Of a DNA stretch of 64,000 bases, positions 12,701 through 24,900 are shown in pieces. The translations under genes and the position numbers were made by a program. The notes under the pieces were generated by a model. That model searched no databases and was not told the origin of the DNA. It saw nothing but the letters and a program-made list of their open reading frames with translations. Source of the DNA: Auricularia sp. M13 (lineage: Eukaryota > Basidiomycota > Agaricomycetes > Auriculariales > Auriculariaceae); assembly GCA_037042915.1 (NCBI GenBank), contig CM073196.1, positions 3,286,001-3,350,000 on the forward strand. Reading direction: 5' to 3'. The first letter of the stretch is position 1. Every line of letters starts with the position of its first letter.

Positions 12701-13126
12701 CTGCTGCTGCTGCTGAGATGTACTCGGCTGAGATGACAGAGGTGCATTTTTCGAGTTCGAAGCATCGCCGGGCGACCATGTAAGGGCCTTTGGCGGCGCA
12801 TATCTCGGGCCGGCGCCATCAGCAGCTGCTACCTGCTGCTTGGGTGGTAGTGCCTGCTGTTGCTGAGAAGGACCAGCAACAGGCTGAGTAGCAGACGATA
12901 ATCTCGTAGCCGGTGGCGCATTAGCCGGTGCGGGCTGCCTTGCTGGTGCTGGCGGTTGCTGGGAGGCCATGTCGGGAGTCCAGCGAAGGACCCTTGCTGC
13001 AGGAGGAGGAGGAGGAGGAGGAGGAGGCGCAGGCGGCCGGGCGCTGGGCGGACGCGCCCATTTGCCCAAATCGCGCTCCTTGACCTGCAGCAGACGCATC
13101 AGACTCTGTGGCGAACGCGGGCGCAT
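9733..13126 (-). CDS. IFM1: mitochondrial translation initiation factor IF-2
   Basis: This GTPase delivers initiator tRNA to the mitochondrial small ribosomal subunit. The G-domain motifs are intact: [34 protein letters not shown], and [10 protein letters not shown] just before an intron. Beta-barrel and C-terminal IF-2 domains follow ([55 protein letters not shown]). The last exon is either PVML ending at TAA 9733-9735 after a GTGCGT...CTGCAG intron, or a read-through ending at 9770. The start is uncertain. ATG at 13124-13126 opens a Pro/Gln-rich N-terminus with four W-x-P-G-like repeats. An upstream ATG at 13185-13187 (MRSQFRRMSTAAALKASP) looks more like a mitochondrial presequence but needs an unseen splice. 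Confidence 0.93.
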
Positions 13127-13260
13127 ACATGCATGGACTGGCCTTGAGCGCGGCGGCCGTGGACATGCGTCTGAACTGGGACCTCATCGCGGGCGACGGC
13201 GACGGCCAGACTTTTTGGAGACGTGCGGCCGGATAGTCCCGCGCGCATCTTGGCTCATTC
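13127..13260. promoter_or_regulatory. shared divergent promoter, IF-2 / SRP receptor alpha
   Basis: At most 134 bp separate the two start codons, or 73 bp if the IF-2 presequence start is used. No TATA-like motif was seen. It is inferred from layout. Confidence 0.4.
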
Positions 13261-15644
13261 ATGCTCGACCACTGCTCCATCTCCCATAAAGGCCAGCGCG
13301 CGCGCCCCGTGTCCCCGCGCAATGTATGCTGACGGCCCGTGCGCAGGCGGCGTCGTGCTCTGGCAGCGCTCGTTCACGCCGGCCGCCGAGACTCTGGCGG
13401 CGTCGGCGGCGTCGCCGGTCAACAGCCTGGTGCGCGAGGCGCTCATCGACTCGCGCGCGGGCGCGGACGCGAAATACGAGAAGGACGGCTACGCGATCAA
13501 GTGGTCATTCGTCAACGACCTCGAGCTCATCTTCGTCGTCGCCTACCAGCGCATCCTCCAGCTCACCTACGTCGACGACCTCATTGCCGCCCTCAAGGCC
13601 CTCTTCGTCAAGCTCTACGAGCCCTTCCTCAGAAGCTTTGCCGCGTCGCTGCACGCGGCGTCTGCGGGCGCTGCTGCTGTCGACACCGTGCTTTGGGACT
13701 TTTCGAGCGCGCTGCAGGGCTGGGACAAGTATTTCGACCAGGTCCTCAAGAAATTCGAGGATAAAGCTGCTCAGGTCAGCGTCCCAGCGTCCTCATTCAA
13801 GCTGATACGTCCCTCTGACGATGCCCATATTATCATTCATATATAGGAGCGTCGCACAAGGCGTGCAGTGCCAGCGTCTCCGGCGCCGACGCCGTCCCCG
13901 CCGTCCGACGACACGCCCGAGGTGGCCCAAGTCTCCACCCCAGACGGGCAGGAGATAGCACGCAACGTGCACGCGTTCAAGGCGCGGGGCAGGGGCCGCG
14001 GGCGCGGCGGGCGTCCGCAGAGCGGCGGCAGGACGGGCTCAGAGTGCGTCACCGTCCCTGCACACGCGGAGCATCATTCCCTCTTTCGCCGTCTAACCTC
14101 CGCCCACGTGCAGCTCGGACAGCGCTGCGACCGCGGCCGCGGGGAAGAAGAAGCCGGCCAAGGTGATGCGCAAGTGGGGCGACGAGGCGCTCTCCGAGAG
14201 CGACATGACCGCGTTCGACTTCAGCGCCGCGGACGCGCCGCCGCGCAACGGCGATGCTGACATCGACATCGACGCGCTTGTCGATCGCGCCAGCATGGGC
14301 GCCCGCAATAAGGACGGCCTGTACGAGGTCAAGGACTGGGTCCTCGAGGGCGACGCGAATGCTGCGGCCGCTGCGAACACCGGCTCGTTTGGCGCGCTCA
14401 GCAGCGTGTTCGCGCGGTTCACGGGGGGCAAGGTCCTCACGGCGGAAGATTTGGCGCCCGTGCTGGACGCGATGAAGCAGCATCTCATGAAAAAGAATGT
14501 CGCCAAAGAGATTGCTGACAAGGTGTGCGAAAACGTCGGCGAGACGCTGGTTGGCAAGAAGGTCTCTGGTTTCAAGAGTTCGTCCAGTCCATGGCACATG
14601 TATAGCTTGCTGACATCGATCTCACAGCCGTCAAGGCCGAGGTGCAGAACGCGCTGTCGGCGTCGCTGACTCGTATCCTCACGCCAAAGACATCGACGGA
14701 CCTCCTACTCTCCATCCGCGCGAAGCTCTCAAGCGCCTCTGCCGCAAGCTCATCGGTAGAGGCAAAGCGCACGCCGTATTCTATCACCTTTGTCGGTGTG
14801 AACGGTGTGGGCAAATCGACGAATTTATCCAAAGTCTGTTTCTGGTTGATCCAAAACGGTTTCAAGGTGCGTGTGTTTTCAAAGGATCTGTTTTCTTTAC
14901 TGACGGTTGCGTAGGTACTCATTGCAGCTTGCGATACCTTCCGTTCTGGCGCTGTGGAACAACTACGCGTACACGTGCGCAACCTGGGTATGCTTGCGGA
15001 AGGCGAGCAGAAAGGTAGCGTGGAACTGTACGAACGCGGCTATGGCAAGGATGCCGCTGGCATTGCCAAAGAGGCAATTGCATACGGTATGCCTATCATT
15101 TCTGCAGGGAAGGCGTTTAGTACTGACTGCGATGCGCAGCTAAGGAGTCCGGCATTGACGTCGTTCTCATAGACACTGCAGGCAGAATGCAGGATAATGA
15201 GGTACGGGATGCCTGCCCGCTGTGTGCAGCGCCTAACGTCTTGCAGCCGCTTATGCGCGCTCTCGCTAAACTCGTGTCGACGAATAATCCCGATAAAATC
15301 ATCTTTGTGGGCGAGGCGCTCGTCGGGAACGAGGCCGTGGACCAGCTGCAGAAGTTCGACCGCGCGCTCCGCGACTTCTCGTCCGTGGGCGGGGGACCGG
15401 GGACCGGGCGCGGGATCGACGGCATGCTGGTGACCAAGTGGGACACGGTCGACGACAAGGTCGGTGCGGCGCTCTCGATGACCTATGTCACCGGGCAGCC
15501 TATCATTTTCGTTGGCTGCGGCCAGGTGCGCGCTCGGCCTGCTCGTCCTGTCCTTGGCCGGTCGGACTGATGCTTCTGCAGACTTATACAGACCTTCGTC
15601 AGCTGCGCGTGGGCAATGTCGTGCAGGCGCTGCTGAGCGATTAA
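13261..15644 (+). CDS. SRP101: signal recognition particle receptor subunit alpha (SR-alpha)
   Basis: This ER-bound GTPase docks SRP-ribosome complexes at the translocon. The start [10 protein letters not shown] joins [13 protein letters not shown] through an intron whose donor is GC rather than GT (13292-13346). The SRX domain ([36 protein letters not shown]) is followed by a basic Arg/Gly linker ([17 protein letters not shown]). The NG GTPase domain then shows [20 protein letters not shown] (P-loop), [28 protein letters not shown] (G3), [17 protein letters not shown] (G4 region) and [15 protein letters not shown]. The stop TAA is at 15642-15644. The length of about 650 residues and the domain order match the family. 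Several short introns interrupt the NG domain and all restore frame. Confidence 0.95.
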
Positions 15645-15919
15645 TTGTGGAAGGAGGAGGAGGAGGAATAATCGGCGCTTTCTTAGAGTCGCGGCCCACG
15701 TTCATTCCGAGTATACCTGCTTGAGTGTATCTTTGCAGCAGTTGAGTTGTTTGTGTATTCAAGTAAGAAGTTTACGTACGTTTCCGGATCATGTTTGACA
15801 GTTGTGGTCGACTCGGGACGAGCAGGTCCGAGTCCGAGTCAGCGGCGCGAGTCGGCCGTTGCCCGCGCGAGTATTTGAGCTTCACTCTCCTCACGGTCCC
15901 ACTTCGTTCAGCACTGAGA

Positions 15920-17372
15920 ATGGCGTCCATCGACGGCACGAGCACCCCCGACGTGAAAAAGCCCGAGTTCCCGCTCGCGGCGCTGAAGGTGGAGGACGGC
16001 GCGGGGCGGGCGCTCTCCGCGGCGCGCACGCAGGCGACGCAGGCCGTGCGCGAGGGCACGCCGGGCACGGCGGCCAACAGCAGCTTCGGCGTCAGTCGTC
16101 GCAGCCCCCTTTGAGGTCTTGTGCGCGTGTGCTGACTGGCTGCTCCAGGTGAAATCGGGCCTGGCGCAGATGCTCAAGGTCGGTCGTGTGCCGCAGTGTT
16201 CTCGCAGGCTGGGCTCACGGTGCGCAGGGCGGCGTGATCATGGACGTCATCAACGCCGAGCAGGCGCGCATTGCGGAGGAGGCGGGCGCGTGCGCCGTCA
16301 TGGCGCTCGAGCGCGTGCCCGCCGACATCCGCGCCAACGGCGGCGTCGCGCGCATGGTACGGCTTCGTCTCTGTCTGGCCCAGCGTGCTCAGCGCCGGGC
16401 ACGTTGCAGAGCGATCCCAAAATGATCAAGGAGATCATCGAGGCCGTCACCATCCCCGTCATGGCCAAGGTCCGTCGCCGCGCGCCACGAGTGACGATCG
16501 TGCTCTGACCGCGCCCAGGTCCGCATCGGCCATTTCGTCGAGGCACAGATCTTGCAGGCCATCGGCGTCGACTACATCGGTCAGTCTCTTGCTCAGTGCC
16601 GTCCCGCCGGCTGACGCGACTGTATGCGCAGACGAGTCCGAAGTCCTCACGCCCGCGGACGAGCAGCACCACATCAACAAGCACAACTTCAAGGTGCCCT
16701 TCGTCTGCGGCGCGCGCGATCTCGGCGAGGCGCTGCGCCGCATCGCCGAGGGCGCCGCCTTCATCCGCACCAAGGGCGAGGCGGGCACCGGCAACGTCGT
16801 CGAGGCCGTGCGCCACGAGCGCGCCGTCATGGCCGACATCCGCCGCGCGTCCGCTATGAGCGACGAGGAGCTCTATGCCTTCGCGAAGGAGCTCCAGGCG
16901 CCGTTCCATCTGCTCAAGGAGACCGCGCGCCTGAAGCGCTTGCCCGTCGTCAACTTTGCGGCGGGCGGCATCGCGACTCCCGGTGAGCTGCGCCGTGACA
17001 TCTGTCTGAAGGCTTTGTGGTCTCACCTATATTCTCAGCGGATGCTGCACTGATGATGCAGCTCGGATGCGATGGAGGTACGCCAGTTAATGGTTTCGGA
17101 GGATGTCTTTTTGGCTGACTGCGAGCAGTTTTCGTCGGCTCTGGCATCTTCAAGTCGGGCAACCCTGCAAAACGCGCGCGCGCGATCGTACAGTCGGTCA
17201 CGCATTACAACAACCCGAAACTGCTGGCCGAAATCTCAGAGGATCTGGGCGAGGCGATGGTCGGCCTCAACATGTGCGTGCCACCGCTGCATTCGTCACC
17301 GCGAACATCCTGACCGCTCCCTGCAGAGAACCTACCATCAAGGGCGGGCTCTATGCGGGTCGTGGGCTCTAA
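15920..17372 (+). CDS. SNZ1: pyridoxal 5'-phosphate synthase subunit PDX1/SNZ
   Basis: This is the synthase subunit of the DXP-independent vitamin B6 pathway. It makes PLP from ribose 5-phosphate, glyceraldehyde 3-phosphate and ammonia delivered by the PDX2/SNO glutaminase. The start is [17 protein letters not shown]. Diagnostic stretches are [58 protein letters not shown] (first catalytic Lys), [51 protein letters not shown] (second Lys), [20 protein letters not shown] and [14 protein letters not shown]. The last exon reads [14 protein letters not shown] and ends at 17372. About eight short introns are needed. No PDX2 gene is visible in the window. Confidence 0.95.
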
Positions 17373-17531
17373 GCTATACATATATAGTGGGGAGGTTGTA
17401 TACACACTGGCATGATAGACACATACATACATACATTCAGAGCAAAACAAGTCTCCATATCGGGGATCGTGAATAAAAAGTGCGATGGCAGAGGTTGTGA
17501 CGCGTGCGGCCGGCAGAGCGCATCGACTCTT

Positions 17532-19842
17532 ATGCTCTCACCGCGACATGCCCTGACCACCGCGACCGCCAGCAGACACCTCCTGCGCGCCCGCCAGCCA
17601 CAACGGCTCGTCTACCCCGTCGGCCTCGCCTCGCGACGGCTTCTGCACCCAGCGCCCGCGCGGCGCGCCGCCGCGGAGCCCGCCAACTCCAAGTCGGGCG
17701 ACAAGGCGGCCGTCCCGCAGACGGCGAAGGAGCCGCTGCTGCCGCGCGTGTGGGCCAAGGTCAAGCATGAGGCGTCGCACTACTGGCACGGCACCAAGCT
17801 GCTCGTGTCCGAAATCCGCATATCGCGCAGGCTGCTGTTCAAGCTGCTCAGAGGCTCCTCGCTCACGCGGCGCGAGTACCGCCAGGTGCGCCTAACTGTT
17901 CTTTCATGAGCGCGATTTATGAATTTAAGACTGAATGGTGGTGTAGCTGCGCAGAACGACGCAGGACTTGCTGAGGCTCATCCCGTTCGCCGTCTTCGTC
18001 GTCGTGCCGTTCATGGAGTTCCTGCTCCCCGTCGCGCTCAAGCTCTTCCCGAACATGCTCCCGTCGACGTTCGAGGACAAGTTTGCTGCTGTGAGTACTT
18101 TCTCTGGCATTCTTGGGGGCGGGGGTCGCGTGCTCATACTCATACTCATGCCCGGACTGCAGGAAGAGAAGGCTCGCAAGGTGCTCCGCATGCGCATCGA
18201 GATGGCCAAGTTTCTGCAGGACACCATCCGCGAGTCCGGCTTGAAAGCGAACGCAAAGATCATGGGCAGCAAGGAGTTCAAGGATTTCTTCCAGAAGGTC
18301 GGCTTTTCACGTCACGCTGGACGCTGGACGTTGTGCTGAATCGGAATGTGCAGGTTCGCTCGACGGGCGAAAGTCCGTCCAGGAGCGACATCATCAACGT
18401 CGCAAAGCTCTTTGACAACGACCTGACGCTGACGAACTTGTCGCGTCCGCAACTGGTGTCGATGTGCCGCTATATGGGCCTCAACGCGTTCGGGACGGAC
18501 AACTACTTGCGCGGGGTCATCAATAACCGACTCGAGCAGATCAAGCGCGACGACTCTGTATGTGGTCCTCACGTTCACGTTCATACACTGGCCCGGGTCT
18601 GACTTTGCGTGCGTTCTCATATAGCTCATTGCAGCTGAAGGCATCGACGAGCTCTCTACTGCGGAACTGCAGCAGGCGTGTCAGGCGCGCGGCATCCAGC
18701 GCGCGGTGAACATCTCGCCCGCGCGGCTGCGCGAGGAGCTGAAGACGTGGATCGAGCTGCACATCAACGAGGGCGTCTGCGGCGCGCTGCTCATCCTCTG
18801 CCGCGCGTTCGCGTTCGACCGGCGCGTGAAGGACGACGGCGACAAGGACCCGATCATCCTCAGCCTCGAGGCCGTGCTCAGCGGCCTGCCGGACACGCTG
18901 CTCAACGAGGCCGAGCTCGAGGTCGAGAGCGACCATGCGAGCTACAAGCAGATGCTCGACGTCCTCGAGCAGCAGGAGGAGCTCATCGAGGACGAGGCCG
19001 AGCAGGAACAGGTGCGTTTGGCTTTGTGATGCTTGGGGTGGTTTTTTGGGTGCTGAATGTGTGCGCAGAAAGAGATGGAGAGCAAGCGCGCGAGGAAGGA
19101 GGCGGAGGAGCGTGCGAGGAGCGAGGAGGAGGCGCGGACTGCGCAGATGCTCCTGCCGGACTCGGAGCTGAACGTGAACGACGACGCGCGCATGACGATG
19201 GAGCAGGTCAAGGAGCTGGGCGAGGCGCTGACGGTGCTCTCCTCCAAGTCGTCCATCCTCAAGGAGCGCGATGCGCTGCGCGAGCTGGTCGACGAAAGCA
19301 AAGACACAGATGCCGTACGCCAAACGTCTCCGTGCCCCCGACTTGACGCACACTGAACTCGGCCCCTCTTGTTTCTTCTACTGCAGGATCCTAATGCGGC
19401 AGGCTCGAAGGTCGCGAAGCGCCTTACGAAGATGCTGGACACGATCGACAAGCAGCTGGACGCGTACGACGCGAAGGTCGGCTCGTCGCTGCAGCTCATC
19501 TCGTGCGACCCGCAGGGCCGCATCTCCGTGGAGGACCTCAAGCAGGCGCTGCGCGTCATCCGCCACGCGCCGGACGAGGAGGACGTGGACGCCATCGTCG
19601 CCAAGCTCGACGTCGACAAGGACGGGTTCGTCCAGCTGGAGCACGTGCTGGAGCTCGCCAAGGAGGACGGCATGGGTGCGCCCTCTAAACCTCATCGTTT
19701 GCCCTCTGCGGCGATGAGAGCTGACGTCTTGCATGCTGCAGGTTTCGGTGTGGACGAGGACGCCCGGAGCATCATTGGCCTGGGGAAGGAGATCAAGGAT
19801 CTCAAACCCAAAAAGGCGGACATTGTACAGGAGTCTGAGTGA
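17532..19842 (+). CDS. MDM38: LETM1/Mdm38-family mitochondrial inner-membrane protein
   Basis: These proteins support mitochondrial K+/H+ (and Ca2+) homeostasis and insertion of mitochondrially made proteins. The N-terminus [20 protein letters not shown] is a typical presequence. A membrane segment follows ([20 protein letters not shown]). Next come the ribosome-binding LETM region ([72 protein letters not shown]), a long acidic coiled coil ([20 protein letters not shown]) and a C-terminal EF-hand-like part ([20 protein letters not shown]). The stop is at 19840-19842. The length is about 700 residues. The EF-hand loop D-V-D-K-D-G-F-V keeps the acidic positions. Confidence 0.94.
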
Positions 19843-20104
19843 ACGGCTGTATATATCGTCCATCGCTGCGTGGTCACATAGATTAGATGAATCACAGTCG
19901 CACAGTCGCAAGTTTCTCATACCCTATCTTCGCCATCGTTGCGCACGCCCTGCCAACTGAGGAGTCTCTCATCCGATTCTATGGATCTTGAGATTGGATT
20001 TGACGCGCTAAGGCTGTGTGTGCATCACTGCACGGAGTGAGTCGCGGTTTGAAGCCCGAATCAGTCCTTACCCTCGTCCTTGTCGCGACGCGAGCGGCAT
20101 CATC

Positions 20105-21534
20105 ATGGCGCAGAGCATCGCAGCTAGTCTTCCCCCGGAGATACTTCTCCATATGCTCGAATTTTCTGCGACTGGACGTCTGCGCACTGTCGAACCAGTA
20201 GACGCAGCAACCCGAGGCGCTCGCAACGAGCTATTGCTGTGTACGAGCCTTGTATGCAAGGCATGGGCAGTCGCGTCCCAGTACTTGCTCCTACGAGACT
20301 TGTATGTTGGCTCTACTACCGTCGCTGCATCTACGCGACCAGAGGAAACGCTTTCTATCCAACTCCTGCTCGATACGTTGGCGGGTCTGCCCCCGGCTCG
20401 CAAAGGGCACACGCGTTCCCTGCACCTCGAGATGGGCGAAGGATTCTCACTGCCCTACCTGGAGCGCTACATTGGGCCTGGCGCCCCAACTTTCCTCTGC
20501 GACGACGAGGGTACTTGCGTCAACTGGGCGGCACCATCTCATCTCCGCCAGCTCCTGCTTTCTTGTCCAGCTCTGCAGCATCTCGGAATCACTATTGCAG
20601 ATCCTCAGCTTTACGATCTACAGCGCACCGCACGGACAGAGTCTCCGTTTCATGGCGTGGACATTACGGACGTGCCGCCTCTGCATTCCTTGCTCAGCCT
20701 CTCCTTCACGCGCAAGACAGACGCTTTCCAGACTGACGTACCCGACACAGAGGGCAGCCTTGCGCAAATTCTATCGTCGACGCCCAATCTTGTCTACCTG
20801 CACATCGACACTCACTACAGTCGTCGGTTCCCCCTGTCGTATGAGTATGAAACGCACCCGCTGTCGCTTCCGCACTTGCGTGAACTGCGCGCAGTTGAGC
20901 GCTTGCCGAGTTTCATCATGCGCGCGGCCATGCCATCCCTGCGCACGCTCATCTGGCGCAATCCCGAGCGGTCGCAACTGGCAGCTCCACACCCCTTCGA
21001 GACGTTGCACTCCCTCGCAATCAGCGGAGACTGGCTGGAGGCCGTTCCAGATTTCGCGCGCTATCCCAACCTGCGCGAGTTCCTGGTCGACGGCAGCGAC
21101 ATCTGGAAGGACAGCAGCTTCTGGGACGCCAACTACATGTATAAGGAGAACTACCTCCGCCGCGTCCTGGAAATGCTTCCGCCTGGCTTGGACACATTTA
21201 CGCTCGTCGAGTCGCTCTCGTTGAGGCTGCTTCCCCGCCAGTCTGTGCTTGCGCTTCTAGAAAGATGGGCGGCGGGCACGAATTACCCGCGGACCTTTCG
21301 ACTTTTACGCGAGTCCGGGTCTGTTCCTCGTCGCATCAAGGCCAAAGTCGCCGAGACGGCGCTGTACGATGAACCCAAGTTTGAGGACGTTCGAGCTATT
21401 CTCGCGCGCAAGGGCGTCCGTGTTGTCACGGTGAGTCATCGTTGGCACAATCTCCTAGTGACACTCATATTATTATCAAGGGGGAGACACAGAATCCATT
21501 TTCGGACCTTTTTCGCATGCCAGGCCTGCATTGA
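20105..21534 (+). CDS. F-box protein with leucine-rich tail
   Basis: The protein starts MAQSIAASLPPEILLHMLEF, a typical F-box helix (LPPEIL), with the second helix at LCTSLVCKAWAVASQYLLLR. About 400 residues of irregular leucine-rich sequence follow (LRQLLLSCPALQHLGI, LPHLRELRAVERLPSFIM, MPSLRTLIWRN). It probably acts as a substrate adaptor of an SCF ubiquitin ligase; the target is unknown. The main exon is uninterrupted for 442 codons. A 50-nt intron with donor GTGAGT at 21431 and acceptor TCAAG at 21480 gives the tail GETQNPFSDLFRMPGLH and stops at 21532-21534. Reading through instead ends at 21601. Such F-box genes are expanded in Agaricomycetes. Confidence 0.85.
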
Positions 21535-21942
21535 ATTGACGATGTCAGTCAGGTTTGTTGCATGCTTCCGTAAGTATGGGGTAACGGCCCTAGCTTTGTA
21601 GCTGCTGTTCCCCATGGTTTATGAGCGTCGGCCTGCTCTGCGCTGGTAACGGCAATATAAGCCTTCGGTTGCGTCCCGAACCGTGCTGCCGTCGCCGCAA
21701 GTCATATGATACATTACTCCTGAGGTTTTGCGCATAGTAAGGGCCAATCAAGAATGACTGGCACAGAGTCCAAACGCCGGGATGACGAGCAATAGTGTAT
21801 TTTGAGTATCCACTCCCAGCCATGTGAAAATCTGCCGAAAACGAGGCCATGCATACAATACAGTGCAATTTTGAGACGAAAAAGGCCGAAACACAAAGCT
21901 CTTTTGAACGACCGTAGGGTGAAGCGTCACAAAGACGAGACC
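21535..21942. other. convergent intergenic region, no gene recognised
   Basis: This lies between the F-box gene end and the glutamate synthase end, which face each other. Short ORFs only. No repeat or RNA gene was seen. Confidence 0.4.
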
Positions 21943-24900
21943 TCAGGCTTCGACGTTGACGGGAGTAGACGCCAAAGCTTCGCTGCTCACTCCCTTGGTA
22001 CAGGCTTGGAAGGACGCCTGAAACCTTGTTAAAACAATGCGGGTCGGATCAGATCTTATGCTGACCATTGGATGACGCGGAGCAATACCACCCGCGCGCG
22101 GGAGGCGGGTTACACCATTCATGAGCCATGCATCGACCTCCGCGGCAGCTCCACGGCCCTCACTGTGACTTGGCGTTAGACAATAAGCTCTCAAGATATG
22201 CGGCGCTTACTTGATTCCCCAAACAATGAGCGACTGGCCCCGGCGACAGTCTCCTGCTGCGAAGACTCCTTCAACGTTCGTGGAGTACTTCTATATGGGA
22301 TTTTAGGAAGTTGATTCAGAATATGCGTTGCTTTCATCGCACCTTGGGCGGTGTAGCGATATTGCTACGTGGGTCTGTCTTGACGCCGAGTGCCTTGATA
22401 AGCTCGCTCTCCGGCCCTAAGAAACCGAGCGCGAGGAAGACGAGTTGCGCCTCAAAATATTTCTCGGAACCGGGGACTTCCTCCATGCGCCAGCGACCGC
22501 CACTATCCTTCGTCCACTCAACGCGGACTGCGTTACGAATGAGCCTGCAGAGATGCCAGGAACAGGTGACTCACTCGTCTTGAGACCCTTCAACTTGCCG
22601 CCCTCATCCACGACGAACTCCTTCGTCGATATGCTGTACTCACGCGGATCAGTGCCGAAGTGCGCGAGCACCTCGTTGTGTCCGTAGTCTGTGCGAAAGA
22701 TGCGCGGCCACTGTGGCCAGGGATTGTCGCGGCCACGCGCTGCGGGCGGTTTTGGCAGCAGCTCGAAGTTTGTTACGCTCTTTGCGCCGTGGCGCATCGA
22801 GGTACCGATGCAATCGTTGCCGGTGTCTCCACCACCAATGACGATGACGTCCTTGCCCTTCGCGCTGATGTACTCCTCGGGGTTGCTGAGGTTGGAATCG
22901 AGGAGGGCGGCTGTGTTCTTTTGCAGGTACTCCATTGCAAAGTGCACACCTTCCGCAGAACGACCAGGTATTTTCAAGTCTCGCGGCCATGTAGCACCCG
23001 TGCATATCACAACGGCGTCATTGTCTGCCCGAATGGTGCCAATGTCGACGTCAACACCAACGTTTGCGTTTGGAATGAACATCTGGAGGAGCTGAGTTAC
23101 GGTACGTAAGCTGAGTATGGCGACGTACCACTCCTTCGGCAGCCATGAGATCCAGACGGCGCTGGACAACAGACTTGTCAAGCTTCATGCTGACATAGCT
23201 GTCAATATCAGCAGGACAGACGAACGGGACACTCACTTTGGGATGCCATACATGAGCAGGCCACCCATGCGGTCATTACGGTCATAAACAGTGACGGTGT
23301 GGCCGGCCTTGTTCAACTGGTCGGCGCAGGCAAGGCCAGCTGGACCAGACCCGATGATCGCGACGCGTTTCCCGGTACGATGGGCAGGTGCGTTCGGCGC
23401 CATCCAACCCATTTCGAACGCCTTAGTTGCGCCTTAGCACACCATTGCAATTCGCCTATATGAGGGACGCACCTTGTCGATGATAGCACACTCGATACTC
23501 TTGATACCGACCGGCTGTTCATTGATACCCAACACGCACGCGCCTTCGCACGGAGCAGGGCAAACACGCCCCGTGAACTCGGGGAAGTTGTTTGTGAGTA
23601 ACAACCTATTCAATGCGTCCCGCCATTGACCCTTGAACACCAAGTCGTTCCACTTGGGAATGACATTACTGATCGGACAGCCGGAGTCACTCTGGCAGAA
23701 TGGAACACCGCAGTCCATGCAGCGGGCGGCCTGCACAGTGAGCTCAGTCTCGGTAAGACGGCTGGAGAGCTCTTTCCAGTCCTTAACGCGCTTGCGGGGC
23801 GGGCGGTACGCTTCGCCCAGCCGCTTGTACTTCATGAAGCCACGAGTCTTGTCCAACTTCGCGAGACGATCCTTGGACGCGTTCGGGTGCAGCATCGCGT
23901 CCTCCAAATCCTGCAATGTTGGCTCGTTACGATGAGAGCGCGGGGTGCTCAGATGCGACGTCGGGATGCTCTTGTGCAAGGGGTCCTTGGGCATGAGGAG
24001 TTCGTCGAGTCCTTCGGAGGCCGCAAGTTCGACCTGACTCGCCGTGCGCGGTACCAAGTCAATCGCGCTATTCTTCTTCTTCTCCTCCCTTGCTCGAACG
24101 GCCTCCTCTTCCAACACGCGCTTGAAGTCACCTGGCATGACCCGTACGAAAAGAGGGAGGAGGTGATGAAAGTCCTGCAGCACGCGGTTGGCGACCTCCG
24201 AGCCCGTGTAGTGACGATGGTCCTCAATGAGGCCGCGAAGCTCTGCGATTTCGCGAGGATCGGTGACCTGGCCGAGCTCTACCATGGACTGGTTGACCTT
24301 GGAAGCGAACGTGTGCGCGGTGTCGAGAACGTAGGCAATACCACCGCTCATGCCAGCGGCAAAGTTGCGACCGGTCGTGCCCAGTACAACGACACGTCCT
24401 CCCGTCATGTACTCGCAACCGTGATCGCCAGTACCCTCGACGACAGCGTTAGCGCCGGAGTTGCGCACCGCGAAGCGCTCTGCCGCAATGCCACGGATGA
24501 ACGCCTCACCAGAGGTCGCGCCGTAGAGGCAGACGTTGCCAGTAATGACGTTCTCTTCCGCTTTGAATGGCGAGTTCTTGGGCGGGTAGACAATGAGGCG
24601 CCCGCCCGATAAGCCCTTGCCGAGGTAGTCGTTCGCGTCGCCCTCGAGTTCAATGGTGATTCCTGGCGCGAGGAAAGCGCCGCACGACTGGCCAGCCGAC
24701 CCCTTCATCGAAATGTGGATCGTGTCCCTCGGTAAACCCTCCTCGCCGTACAGCTTGGAGACGCGGTACGAGAGCGTGGTGCCAAGCGCACGGTCGGTGT
24801 TGACGACGTCGCACTCGATGCGGACAGGTAAGCCTTTAGTGAGCGCAGGCTCCGCTTCGTCGACAAACTTGTTGTCGAGACGAATGTAGAGCTTGTGGTC

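Noticed and set aside
12990-13030. GGA repeat (12999-13027) as a microsatellite feature
   Set aside because: It encodes the polyproline run of the IF-2 N-terminus in frame, so it is coding low complexity.
23626-24612. 328-codon plus ORF
   Set aside because: It is a shadow of the glutamate synthase exon on the opposite strand.
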